From an uncultured Pirellulales bacterium (GTDB lineage: Bacteria > Planctomycetota > Planctomycetia > Pirellulales > Lacipirellulaceae), in NCBI GenBank assembly GCA_947258835.1, contig CAMYJY010000026.1, positions 1-30,423 on the forward strand: 30,423 bases of DNA, in the 5' to 3' direction. Every line of letters starts with the position of its first letter. Within the stretch, counting starts at the first letter, position 1. Shown here piece after piece: positions 14,756-21,626 of the stretch. Under the pieces are notes generated by a model. It saw nothing but the letters and a program-made list of their open reading frames with translations, did no database searches and had not been told where the DNA came from. Position numbers and translations under genes: made by a program.

Positions 14756-15589
14756 ATGAAAATCACAACGAACGTGTCTTGTTTCCCGCTGCTGGGCTTG
14801 CTTGTGCTGGGCACACTCGGCGGCTGTGGCCAGCAGACCGCCCCGGATACCTCAGCGCGTCCCGAAGCAGCTCCGGCCGGCACGGCTACCAGTGGCACTC
14901 AGGCAGGGCCCGGTTCGGATAAGGCAAAGAATGCGGACCTGACATTCCCGGCGCTAGGCCCGCAGCTGGCGGAAGCAGCGGCTCAAAGCCGGACACGCCT
15001 GCCGGCCGAGACGGTTCAGGTTTTTGCTGACGGTGTCGCCGAGGTCCGCGACAGCGGGCTTGTCGACGCGGCACTCAAGGTGGGTGCCACCGCGATCGAT
15101 GCCGAGTTGCCGGACGCCCAGGGAAAGCCGGTGCGGCTCAGTGCCCTGTGGGCACAAGGACCCGTGGTCGTGGTGTGGTATCGTGGCGGCTGGTGTCCGT
15201 ATTGCAACCTGCAGCTGCGGGCCATGCAAGCGGCCCTGCCTGCAATCCAGGCCACGGGCGGCACGCTGATGGCCATCACACCTGAGACGCCCGACAACTC
15301 CCTGTCGACCGCCGAAAAAAACCAACTCGAGTTTGTAGTGTTGAGCGATGTGGGCAACCAAGTAGCTCAGCAGTATGGCATCGTGTTCAAACTTCCGGCC
15401 AAGGTATCGTCGCTGTACCAGCAGCTGGTCGACCTGGTGCAGTACAACGGTGATGACAGCGACGAATTGCCGCTGGCCGCCACTTACGTCATCGACACCC
15501 AGGGCATCATCCGCTACGCGTTTCTCGACGCCGACTACACCCAACGCGCCGAACCGGCGGAGATTGTCGCGGTACTGCAGGAACTTTAG
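14756..15589 (+). CDS. Peroxiredoxin-like (AhpC/TSA, thioredoxin-fold) lipoprotein
   Basis: The start ATG is preceded by AGGGAAA. The N-terminus is a lipoprotein signal: Lys near the start, a hydrophobic run and the lipobox LGGC with Cys24 as the lipid site. A flexible Ala/Pro/Gly/Thr linker follows (25-60), then the catalytic domain from about 105: 'GATAIDAELPDAQGKPVRLS', 'GPVVVVWYRGGWCPYC' with redox Cys147 and Cys150 in a W-C-P-Y-C motif, 'ITPETPDNSLSTAEKN', 'FVVLSDVGNQVAQQYGIVF' and 'LAATYVIDTQGIIRYAFLDA'. Such proteins reduce peroxides or disulfides. The lipid anchor places it in the periplasm, where it would complement the exported KatG. The exact electron donor is not evident. Confidence 0.9.
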   Translation: MKITTNVSCFPLLGLLVLGTLGGCGQQTAPDTSARPEAAPAGTATSGTQAGPGSDKAKNADLTFPALGPQLAEAAAQSRTRLPAETVQVFADGVAEVRDSGLVDAALKVGATAIDAELPDAQGKPVRLSALWAQGPVVVVWYRGGWCPYCNLQLRAMQAALPAIQATGGTLMAITPETPDNSLSTAEKNQLEFVVLSDVGNQVAQQYGIVFKLPAKVSSLYQQLVDLVQYNGDDSDELPLAATYVIDTQGIIRYAFLDADYTQRAEPAEIVAVLQEL

Positions 15590-15939
15590 CGCGCGCCGCC
15601 CAGTTCTTGGTACACGTCGCCGACGAAGTTCCGCAGGGCGTCCACCTGATTCCGCTGGCCAGCCTGGTCCGTCTCGATCACCCCGGCACGCAAGGCCTCG
15701 CCCACAATGTACGCAGTGGCATAGAGCCGGGCGACTTCTGGATCTTTCGTATTCGGAAAGATCGGGTGGCGTTTCTTGGGCGGAATGGCCTTCAGGTAGG
15801 GATCGATGGCTGGTGCCGTGGCTGGAGACCCGGGCTTGGTTTGCGCGTGGGCCGTAAGCAAGTTCAGGTGCGCGGCACAGACCACGGCCAGGATAGTTCC
15901 GACGGCAAGTAGCACGCTGGATCGACGGCGATGAGACAT
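15586..15939 (-). CDS. Small exported hypothetical protein
   Basis: The start at ATG 15939 is preferred because a full Sec signal peptide follows at once ('MSHRRRSSVLLAVGTILAVV', cleavage near 'LTAHAQ'), with GGAGT nine bases upstream. The mature part (about 85 residues) begins with a Pro/Ala linker and contains 'DPYLKAIPPKKRHPIFPNTK' and a helical end 'VDALRNFVGDVYQELGG'. I know no family. The frame stays open upstream to a GTG at 16236 that has its own good GGAAGAG site and a hydrophobic segment, so a longer 216-residue form cannot be excluded. The stop overlaps the stop of the convergent peroxiredoxin-like gene by four bases. Confidence 0.55.
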   Translation of the reverse strand: MSHRRRSSVLLAVGTILAVVCAAHLNLLTAHAQTKPGSPATAPAIDPYLKAIPPKKRHPIFPNTKDPEVARLYATAYIVGEALRAGVIETDQAGQRNQVDALRNFVGDVYQELGGAR

Positions 15940-16548
15940 GGAGAGGACTCCGTTAAGTTGGTATGGTTGGACTACCAAGCACCGAACAGCAGCGGCAAAA
16001 GCACGTAGCCCACACGACTTACTTACTCCCTGCCGACGAACGTGGGCGTTTCCCTTGGTGTTCGTGGGCTCTGCACATTTTGCTGCGAGGCTTTTCAGCG
16101 TCTGCCAAGATACGACGTCCGTTGACCGCACGCAAGCGGAAGATGGAAGCAGGACAACCAGGACGAGCAGGCAGAGGATCAAAATACGTGGCCGCGGGCC
16201 CCACCGCCCTGGGTTATGGTCTGCGAGCGTTTTCACAATCTCTTCCGATGAATGATCGGACGATCCTTGGTTGAGGCTGCGTACATGTGGATGACTATAG
16301 CATATTCATGGCACTTTTCCAAAAACGGCCAGGGGTGAATGGCACCCACCGGCCAGCTGCGCTCGTGGGAAAAAATGCCAGATCTGTGGGCTGTTACCAC
16401 TCCCATACAATACTGCAGGACAGCAAACGATTATTCACCGTCATGACCACGTCCGCGGTGGATGACTTATCCCTAAAAATTCTCTTCCCTCTGCTAGGCC
16501 TCGCGCCTATGATGGCAGTGTGCAACGCAACCCTCGAGCCTATCCTCC
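15940..16548. other. Intergenic region without a supported gene
   Basis: Nothing here has the marks of a conserved protein. The only candidate is the upstream extension of the minus-strand frame to 16236 ('ILILCLLVLVVLLPSSACV'), which would encode a lipoprotein-like N-terminus but has no other support. CCTATGAT (about 16507-16514) is a weak -10 candidate for the next plus-strand gene. Confidence 0.4.
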
Positions 16549-17073
16549 ATGGTAGCCGCCCAAACTATAGCGCGAACCCTGCTGGTCAGCGGGGCCATCC
16601 TGAGCCTCCTGCTGCCCCCACAGGCTTCTTGTGCGTGCACTTGCTGCTCAGCCCTTCAAGCCTCGCAGCACGAGGATGGGGCCCCTGCCTGCGCGACATC
16701 CCGCTGCTGTCTGCCAGCTTGCTGCCCACACCGGTCCGGCGGCTGTTCCGCCAAGACCACTGGTCCCACAAGTCGCGACAATCCCTCGGAGAGCAAGGGA
16801 TCCTTGGATGAAGACAGACGCGCGCACGGCACGCTCCAAGAAGAATGTCCCTGGGATGGAAATTGTAACAAATGCTGGTGTTGCCAGACGGCCACGACCA
16901 CCGTTTTACCAACAACAGCAGCTTGGCGAACCGATGCCAAGGAGGACTCCCCGGCCGTGGCACCCGCCGCGCTGCAGCCATCCCGTGTGACTCACCTTGG
17001 ACGGCCTGACAAGGCGCCCCTCTACACCGCGTCGCTCCGCCAGCACGCGGCCTGCTCCGTGTGGTTGAATTAG
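16549..17073 (+). CDS. Exported cysteine-rich hypothetical protein
   Basis: The 174-residue product starts with a signal peptide ('TIARTLLVSGAILSLLLPPQ', cleavage near residue 27) and has 16 cysteines, 15 of them in two clusters: residues 28-66 (28, 30, 32, 33, 48, 53, 54, 58, 59, 66) and 100-112 (100, 106, 109, 111, 112), the second written C-x5-C-x2-C-x-C-C. His41, Glu42 and Asp43 lie within the first cluster. Between and after the clusters the chain is Ser/Thr/Pro-rich and probably disordered. The arrangement suits a secreted metal-binding or disulfide-rich protein. No named family is recognised. It lies 77 bases upstream of a metallothionein-like gene on the same strand, and a cation efflux gene follows, so a role in metal handling outside the cytoplasm is a reasonable inference. 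Confidence 0.6.
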   Translation: MVAAQTIARTLLVSGAILSLLLPPQASCACTCCSALQASQHEDGAPACATSRCCLPACCPHRSGGCSAKTTGPTSRDNPSESKGSLDEDRRAHGTLQEECPWDGNCNKCWCCQTATTTVLPTTAAWRTDAKEDSPAVAPAALQPSRVTHLGRPDKAPLYTASLRQHAACSVWLN

Positions 17074-17120
17074 ACAGCCTTGGTTTCAGTTTCGGTCTTT
17101 TTCAACCCTTAAGGTAATGA

Positions 17121-17135
17121 GGAGGTTCTACCTCC
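17121..17135 (+). promoter_or_regulatory. Leader hairpin ahead of the metallothionein-like gene
   Basis: GGAGGT and ACCTCC pair around a three-base loop. GGAGGT is itself a strong ribosome-binding sequence but is locked in the stem and lies too far from the start; GGGAG (17137-17141), right after the hairpin, is well placed for ATG 17151. The hairpin could tune translation or mRNA stability. This is visible structure; its role is inferred. Confidence 0.35.
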
Positions 17136-17150
17136 CGGGAGTAAAATAAG

Positions 17151-17339
17151 ATGTCTGTGATTACCAAATTGGCCGCGTTACTCGTGGCCGTATCGTTCGT
17201 TGCCTACGGTTTTCAATCCCAGGCTGCCGACGCCACCAGCTGTTGCTGCGGAGACGCATGCGTCTGCGAGGACTGCCAATGCACCTGTGACGCCGATGGC
17301 TGTCAAGATTGCGAGTGCCCCTGCTCCTGCTGCAAGTAG
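17151..17339 (+). CDS. Exported metallothionein-like cysteine-rich small protein
   Basis: The 62-residue precursor has a signal peptide ('MSVITKLAALLVAVSFVAYG', cleavage probably after AADA at about residue 28). The mature part of about 34 residues carries 14 cysteines (31-33, 37, 39, 42, 44, 46, 51, 54, 56, 58, 60, 61) in C-x-C, C-x2-C and C-C-C spacings, with Asp and Glu between and almost no hydrophobic residues. That composition is metallothionein-like, yet bacterial metallothioneins such as SmtA are cytosolic and contain His. It probably binds soft metals (Cu, Zn, Cd) in the periplasm or outside the cell. GGGAG nine bases upstream supports the start, and a strong intrinsic terminator 26 bases downstream supports a real, monocistronic or operon-ending gene. 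Confidence 0.8.
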   Translation: MSVITKLAALLVAVSFVAYGFQSQAADATSCCCGDACVCEDCQCTCDADGCQDCECPCSCCK

Positions 17340-17365
17340 CACCAGGGATATCTCCGTTTCCAGCC

Positions 17366-17399
17366 CCCGCGGTCGCCGAGAGCGACCGCGGGTTTTTTT
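17366..17399 (+). terminator. Rho-independent terminator after the metallothionein-like gene
   Basis: A perfect 11-base stem, CCCGCGGTCGC (17366-17376) with GCGACCGCGGG (17382-17392), encloses a five-base loop and is followed directly by seven T. It is the clearest terminator in the window. Confidence 0.95.
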
Positions 17400-17457
17400 G
17401 TTCTCTGCAGTTTCTAAAAAATGGTTTGTAGCGTGTAGCAGGCGGGCAAAGTACTCG

Positions 17458-17595
17458 TGGTAGGCTGGGCGAAGCCCTACCTTATTTGTTATTCTGTGAA
17501 AAGGTGGGACTGAGGAGGTCGTACCTCACATCAAATATTTCACATCTCACATCTCACATACCTCAAAAAGGTGGGGCTCCGCCCCAGCCTACGTT
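17458..17595. repeat. R2-related repeat cluster, partial copy c
   Basis: GTAGGCTGGGCGAAGCCCTACC at about 17460-17481, an inverted form of the GGTGGGGC-type tail, is followed by GGTGGGACTGAGGAGGTCGT and one R2-type arm (CACATCAAATATTTCACATC from 17527, then heptamers to about 17560). A second tail, AAAGGTGGGGCTCCGCCCC, starts near 17570. Only the right arm of R2 is present. The stretch fills the spacer between the terminator and the CDF gene, which otherwise shows nothing. Confidence 0.7.
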
Positions 17596-17682
17596 GATTG
17601 CTGGCCTCCTTGGTATCCGGCACCCCGTGTCAACACACGTTCTGAACGGCAGGAGATTGCCGCGGACTGCGGCAAAAATACC

Positions 17683-18594
17683 TTGAAGAAAAACAGCCCC
17701 GCTCCACTCTATCAAGACGCCATGCGAGCCGCCCGATTGGGTTTGGCCGTGAACTTGTTGTTGGGGATCGTCAAGCTTGTCGCCGGATTTCTGGGACAGT
17801 CGTTTGCACTGATCGCGGATGCGATCAACTCTTTGGGCGATTCGCTCGCGTCGGTCGTCGTTGTCGTTGCGCTGTGGTTTGCACAGCGACCCGCCGACGC
17901 CGAACATCCTTATGGACATACCCGGGCCGAAGCGGTTGCCGCCTCCAACGTGGCCCTGCTGGTTATTCTTTCAGCACTTTTCGTCGGCTGGGAAGCCATC
18001 CAGCGGCTCAATCTTCCACACCATCCACCACCGGTCTGGACGCTGTGGATCGCAGCGGCCAACGTCATTATCAAGGAATCCCTTTACCGCTACAATGTGC
18101 GCGTCGGTCAGCGCATTGGATCAACGGCAATCCTTGCCAACGCCTGGGACCACCGGAGCGATGCGCTCTGCGCCTGTGCCGTGTTGATCGGCCTGGGGAT
18201 CGTGCGCTGGGCGGGACCAGCATACCTTTGGGCCGATGAAGCCGCGGCGCTGATCGTTGTGGCAGCCATCCTGTGGTCAGGCAGCAGACTCTTTCAGCGC
18301 AGTGCCAGCGAACTTTTGGATTTACAAGCCGACCAGGATTTTGTCCAGCGAATACGCCAAGCGGCGGAGTCCGTTGACCGCGTCTCTGCTGTCGAAAAAT
18401 TGTGGGTTCGCAAGACGGGTTTGGAATACCTGGCCGACATTCATATCCAGGTTGACGCGCAGCTCACGGTGGAAGAGGGACACCGCATCGGTCATTTGGT
18501 CAAGGATCAATTACTCAACCAGTTCTCCAAGTTGCGCGACGTGCTCGTGCATTTGGAACCGTATCCACATCGGCCGGAGCGCGAGGGCCTCTGA
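17683..18594 (+). CDS. Cation diffusion facilitator (CDF) family metal exporter
   Basis: The protein (303 residues from TTG 17683; ATG 17722 is an alternative, and no ribosome-binding site favours either) is a proton-coupled divalent metal exporter of the inner membrane. It has six hydrophobic segments, the family phrase 'SFALIADAINSLGDSLAS' in TM2, 'RPADAEHPYGHTRAE' in the TM2-TM3 loop, and TM5 'ANAWDHRSDALC'. A C-terminal metallochaperone-like domain follows (about 205-295, ending 'LRDVLVHLEPYPH'). The four transport-site positions read Asn49, Asp53, Asp156, Asp160. Zinc exporters such as YiiP have Asp/His-Asp and His-Asp, whereas an N-D/D-D set is nearer to manganese-type CDFs, so the metal may be Mn or Fe rather than Zn. 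The exported cysteine-rich genes lie upstream. Confidence 0.9.
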   Translation: MKKNSPAPLYQDAMRAARLGLAVNLLLGIVKLVAGFLGQSFALIADAINSLGDSLASVVVVVALWFAQRPADAEHPYGHTRAEAVAASNVALLVILSALFVGWEAIQRLNLPHHPPPVWTLWIAAANVIIKESLYRYNVRVGQRIGSTAILANAWDHRSDALCACAVLIGLGIVRWAGPAYLWADEAAALIVVAAILWSGSRLFQRSASELLDLQADQDFVQRIRQAAESVDRVSAVEKLWVRKTGLEYLADIHIQVDAQLTVEEGHRIGHLVKDQLLNQFSKLRDVLVHLEPYPHRPEREGL

Positions 18595-18754
18595 CTCGCT
18601 GCCGAACTTTTGCCCCACCAAGACCTATTACTACGAAGACGACACGAGTGAGCCCTTGCATGGGCCAGCCGCTAGGGAACTAGCACGAACTCCGCCCCGC
18701 ACCTGTTCACCCTCCACATTTCGAGTTCACCCTCCATACTTCAAGGCCTCCGCC

Positions 18755-19493
18755 ATGCGTAGTCTGCTAGTAACCATCACCTCGCTCTCCGTCACCATCC
18801 TGGCGTGGGGAGTTTATGGGCCCGTCCTCTCTTGGGGCCAGGCCGACATGTCCACCACCGCCGGCAGTCTCGCTCGGCTGCGTCCCTTGGTCTGCATGGG
18901 CCTGGCCTATGTTGGCGTCGCTGCGGTCGTGCCCGCGGTGCTGCTGAAACTCCGCGGCGAGACCGGGACCTGGACCATCAAGGGACTCTCGTACAGTCTG
19001 GCGGCGGGCGTCTGCGCCGTGCTGGGGGCGGTCGGGATGATCCTGACCTTTCATTTCGGCGGCAACGCTGTCTCGGTGATGCCGCTCGTGTTTGGGGGCA
19101 CCGCAGTAGTCCAGGCCCTCTTGACGAACACCAGCGGCCGTCATCTGAAGGAAGTCGGGTCGCTGTTTCTCGCGGGTCTGATGATGGTGCTACTCCAACT
19201 TCAGCGGCACCTGCTGGAGCTTGGCGGCGGGAACGGCAGCAGCGGTGGGCACCTGGGGCATCCTCATGGCATTTCATCTCGGTAGCAAACCGACCGCCGT
19301 CATGCCGCTGGTATTTGGCGGCGCCCCGGTGGTGAACACCCTCCTTGCCACCTGGGTAGACGACCTCTGGTACCAGGTCGATCCGTTCTTCCTGGCAGGC
19401 CTGATTTTAATCATCGCCGGCGCGACGCTGGTGGTGGTTGGCACCCCCCCGACGGTCACGGCACAACCCCAGGAGAAACCTGCCACCACGTAG
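18755..19493 (+). pseudogene. Multi-pass membrane protein with duplicated halves, frameshifted
   Basis: Reading starts at ATG 18755 ('MRSLLVTITSLSVTILAWGV'), with AAGG upstream, and runs through about five hydrophobic segments. After 'SLFLAGLMMVLL' (to about 19195) the similarity jumps to another frame, which continues 'NFSGTCWSLAAGTAAAVGTW' to the stop at 19493. The part 18989-19196 ('SLAAGVCAVLGAVGMILTFH', 'VMPLVFGGTAVVQALL', 'FLAGL') and the part 19212-19440 ('SLAAGTAAAVGTWGILMAFH', 'VMPLVFGGAPVVNTLL', 'FFLAGLILII') are clearly homologous. The intact protein probably had two similar halves, like DMT-type transporters, and has lost the N-terminal part of the second half plus the frame between 19185 and 19215. 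No named family is recognised. A sequencing error alone would restore the frame but not the missing segment. Confidence 0.65.
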
Positions 19494-19543
19494 CGCCCAC
19501 GGCTGGATAAAACCCGAGTGGCACCCCAGGGTCAAAACACGTC

Positions 19544-20224
19544 CTAAGTCCCCCGCACGGGCCCGTACCACTCGATGTGCTTCCGGGGGCAAAAAGTCCA
19601 GCCGTGCTCTTGGCAGATTGGCTCCAGCCACTGCGACCGCTCCCGCAGATCTTCCGGCGTTTGCCCCTGCGGCATTAACCACAACCGCGCGGGCGGCACA
19701 TCCGGAAAACGCTCTAAAAATTCTACGACTTCCGGCACATCCGACGGCTGGTCCACCACAAATTTTAATTGGTAGGCGTACTCCCCCATCAGCGCTTGCA
19801 GCACCTGCGGCTGAAACCGCTGACGGGCGTGCCGTCGGCTCCAGTGGGGATGCTCCGTCGGTCCACTGCTCGCCAATTTGGGGCTGATCGACATCAAATC
19901 GCAAGCCACCGGCAAATACAACGTACCGGCCGTCTCGATCGTAATATGCCAGCCCCCGTGGCGCAGCTGCTCGGCCAACGGCAGCAACTCGGCAAATAAC
20001 ATCGGCTCGCCACCGGTCAGCACGACATGGCGACAGTCCCACTCTTCCACCTGCGCCACAATTTCATCCACCGAGATGTCCTTGCCCTCCGGATGCCACG
20101 ACGTATGCGGCGTATCGCAAAACCAGCATCGCAAGTTGCACCCGCTCGCGCGCACAAATACGCTGGGCGTGCCGGTCAGCATGCCTTCGCCCTGCATGGA
20201 TTTGTAGATTTCGGAAAGGAACAT
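19544..20224 (-). CDS. queE: 7-carboxy-7-deazaguanine synthase, radical SAM
   Basis: QueE converts 6-carboxytetrahydropterin to 7-carboxy-7-deazaguanine, the second committed step toward preQ0 and queuosine. The opening 'LSEIYKSMQGEGMLTGTPSV' is the QueE signature. The radical SAM cluster Cys29, Cys33, Cys36 is in 'GCNLRCWFCDT', followed by 'VVLTGGEPML' and 'ITIETAGTLY', which bind SAM and substrate. Length (226) fits the family. The stretch just upstream is a heptamer repeat with no ribosome-binding site. queC lies 76 bases upstream on the same strand. Confidence 0.95.
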   Translation of the reverse strand: MFLSEIYKSMQGEGMLTGTPSVFVRASGCNLRCWFCDTPHTSWHPEGKDISVDEIVAQVEEWDCRHVVLTGGEPMLFAELLPLAEQLRHGGWHITIETAGTLYLPVACDLMSISPKLASSGPTEHPHWSRRHARQRFQPQVLQALMGEYAYQLKFVVDQPSDVPEVVEFLERFPDVPPARLWLMPQGQTPEDLRERSQWLEPICQEHGWTFCPRKHIEWYGPVRGT

Positions 20225-20227
20225 TTT

Positions 20228-20262
20228 GGGTTGCGGGTTGCGGGTTGCGAGTTGCGAGTTGT
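20228..20262. repeat. Tandem heptamer array between queC and queE
   Basis: Three GGGTTGC units are followed by GAGTTGC and GAGTTGT, five heptamers in a row, directly before the queE start codon (minus strand). The period equals that of the array at 14602-14636 but the unit differs. It occupies the place where a ribosome-binding site would be. Confidence 0.85.
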
Positions 20263-20300
20263 GTGTGAACTTGGTCGGCTCGTCGTTGGCGAAATGGAGA

Positions 20301-21014
20301 CTATGCTTGCTGCTGGTACTCCAGGGGGTCGCTTTGGCCTGCTGCGGCGAAGCCTTGTTGCCGGAGTTGGCAGGCGTCGCAGGTACCGCAGGAAATGCCT
20401 GCCGGGCTGGGCGCGTAGCAAGTGTGCGTCAGCCCATAATCGACCCCCAGCTCCGTGCCGCGCGCTATGATTTGGGCCTTGGTCAACTGGATGAGTGGCG
20501 CGTGAATGCGAAAACGGGCCGTCCCCTCCACCGCCGCCTTGGTGGCCACATTGGCCAATCGCTCGAAGGCCTGAATAAACTCCGGACGGCAGTCTGGGTA
20601 GCCGCTGTAATCCACCGCATTGACACCGAGAAATATATCCTCGGCTGCCACGACCTCCGCGTAGCCTAAGGCCAGCGACAACATGATCGTATTCCGCGCA
20701 GGCACATACGTCACGGGAATGCCCTCCGCCATTTCCGCGGCAGTACGCCCCTGGGGCACCGCGATGTCGGCTGTCAGGGCACTGCCCCCCAGGGAGGCCA
20801 AATCGATGGGCAGCACCTGCTGCTGGACCACGCCCAAGGCCCCGGCCACACGCGCAGCGGCTGGCAACTCAAACCGATGCCGCTGCCCATAGTCGATCGT
20901 CAACGCATGCAGGGCAAAGCCCTGCATGCGCGCAATCGCCCCCACCGTGGCCGAGTCCAGCCCGCCCGACAACAGCACCACAGCCGGCTTGCCATCACTA
21001 CTATTCGCACCCAT
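20301..21014 (-). CDS. queC: 7-cyano-7-deazaguanine synthase
   Basis: QueC uses ATP and ammonia to turn 7-carboxy-7-deazaguanine into preQ0. The PP-loop SGGLDS (16-21) near the N-terminus, 'TIDYGQRHRFEL', 'YVPARNTIMLSLALGYAE' and 'FLGVNAVDYSGYPDCRPEFI' are all present. The zinc site is Cys199, Cys209, Cys212, Cys215 in 'THTCYAPSPAGISCGTCDAC'. Length (237) is normal. The ATG has no clear ribosome-binding site. It is transcribed with queE and divergently from queF, 125 bases away. Confidence 0.96.
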   Translation of the reverse strand: MGANSSDGKPAVVLLSGGLDSATVGAIARMQGFALHALTIDYGQRHRFELPAAARVAGALGVVQQQVLPIDLASLGGSALTADIAVPQGRTAAEMAEGIPVTYVPARNTIMLSLALGYAEVVAAEDIFLGVNAVDYSGYPDCRPEFIQAFERLANVATKAAVEGTARFRIHAPLIQLTKAQIIARGTELGVDYGLTHTCYAPSPAGISCGTCDACQLRQQGFAAAGQSDPLEYQQQA

Positions 21015-21138
21015 CGCTCACGCTCAAAAAAGACTGCTCATCGATTGCGGTGAGCCTCCGCTCACGAGACACCACCTCTTTCACATCCCCGCCTATCATG
21101 TCACAATTGAGGCCTCGATGAAAGGAGAGCAAACCAGC

Positions 21139-21495
21139 ATGAGCAACTTCCGCCAGCTGCTAGAAACGTTTGACAACCAGTTTCCCCAGCGCAATTACGA
21201 AATTGAAATCGTCTGCCCTGAATTTACCTCGGTGTGTCCCAAGACGGGCCAGCCTGACTTTGGCACGTTGACGATCCGCTATACCCCGGACCAGAAGTGT
21301 GTGGAGCTGAAAAGTCTCAAGCTCTACTTACAAAGCTATCGTAACGAGGGCATTTTTTATGAGAATATTACGAACGTCATTTTAGATGACCTGGTCGATA
21401 CGCTCCAACCGCGGTGGCTCAAAATCGTAGCGGCCTTCAACGCCCGCGGCGGCATTACCGAAAACGTCACCGTGGAGCACCTGGGAGAAGCGTAG
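21139..21495 (+). CDS. queF: NADPH-dependent 7-cyano-7-deazaguanine reductase, short type
   Basis: QueF reduces the nitrile of preQ0 to the amine preQ1. The 118-residue length and motifs match the short (YkvM-like) form: the nucleophile Cys33 in 'EFTSVCPKTGQPDFG', the proton donor Asp40, the NADPH-binding 'ELKSLKLY' (56-63) and 'YRNEGIFYE'. ATG 21139 is chosen because AAAGGAGAG (21121-21129) sits nine bases upstream; an earlier in-frame ATG (21118) overlaps that site. No preQ1 riboswitch aptamer was recognised in the 124-base spacer to queC. Confidence 0.95.
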   Translation: MSNFRQLLETFDNQFPQRNYEIEIVCPEFTSVCPKTGQPDFGTLTIRYTPDQKCVELKSLKLYLQSYRNEGIFYENITNVILDDLVDTLQPRWLKIVAAFNARGGITENVTVEHLGEA

Positions 21496-21626
21496 CAGCT
21501 GGTTCGTCCCCTCACAGCGTCCCAGGTCGGAGCGGCAGAGCCGGCTGCACCGGAGGCCGCCGACCAACGCGAGCTAGCGCAAATTTTTTTGCACCACGCC
21601 CCAACGAAGAAGAATGGACTGCTTGT

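Noticed and set aside
21015..21138. preQ1 riboswitch before queF
   Set aside because: I looked for a small H-type pseudoknot pattern with an A-rich tail in this spacer and found none.
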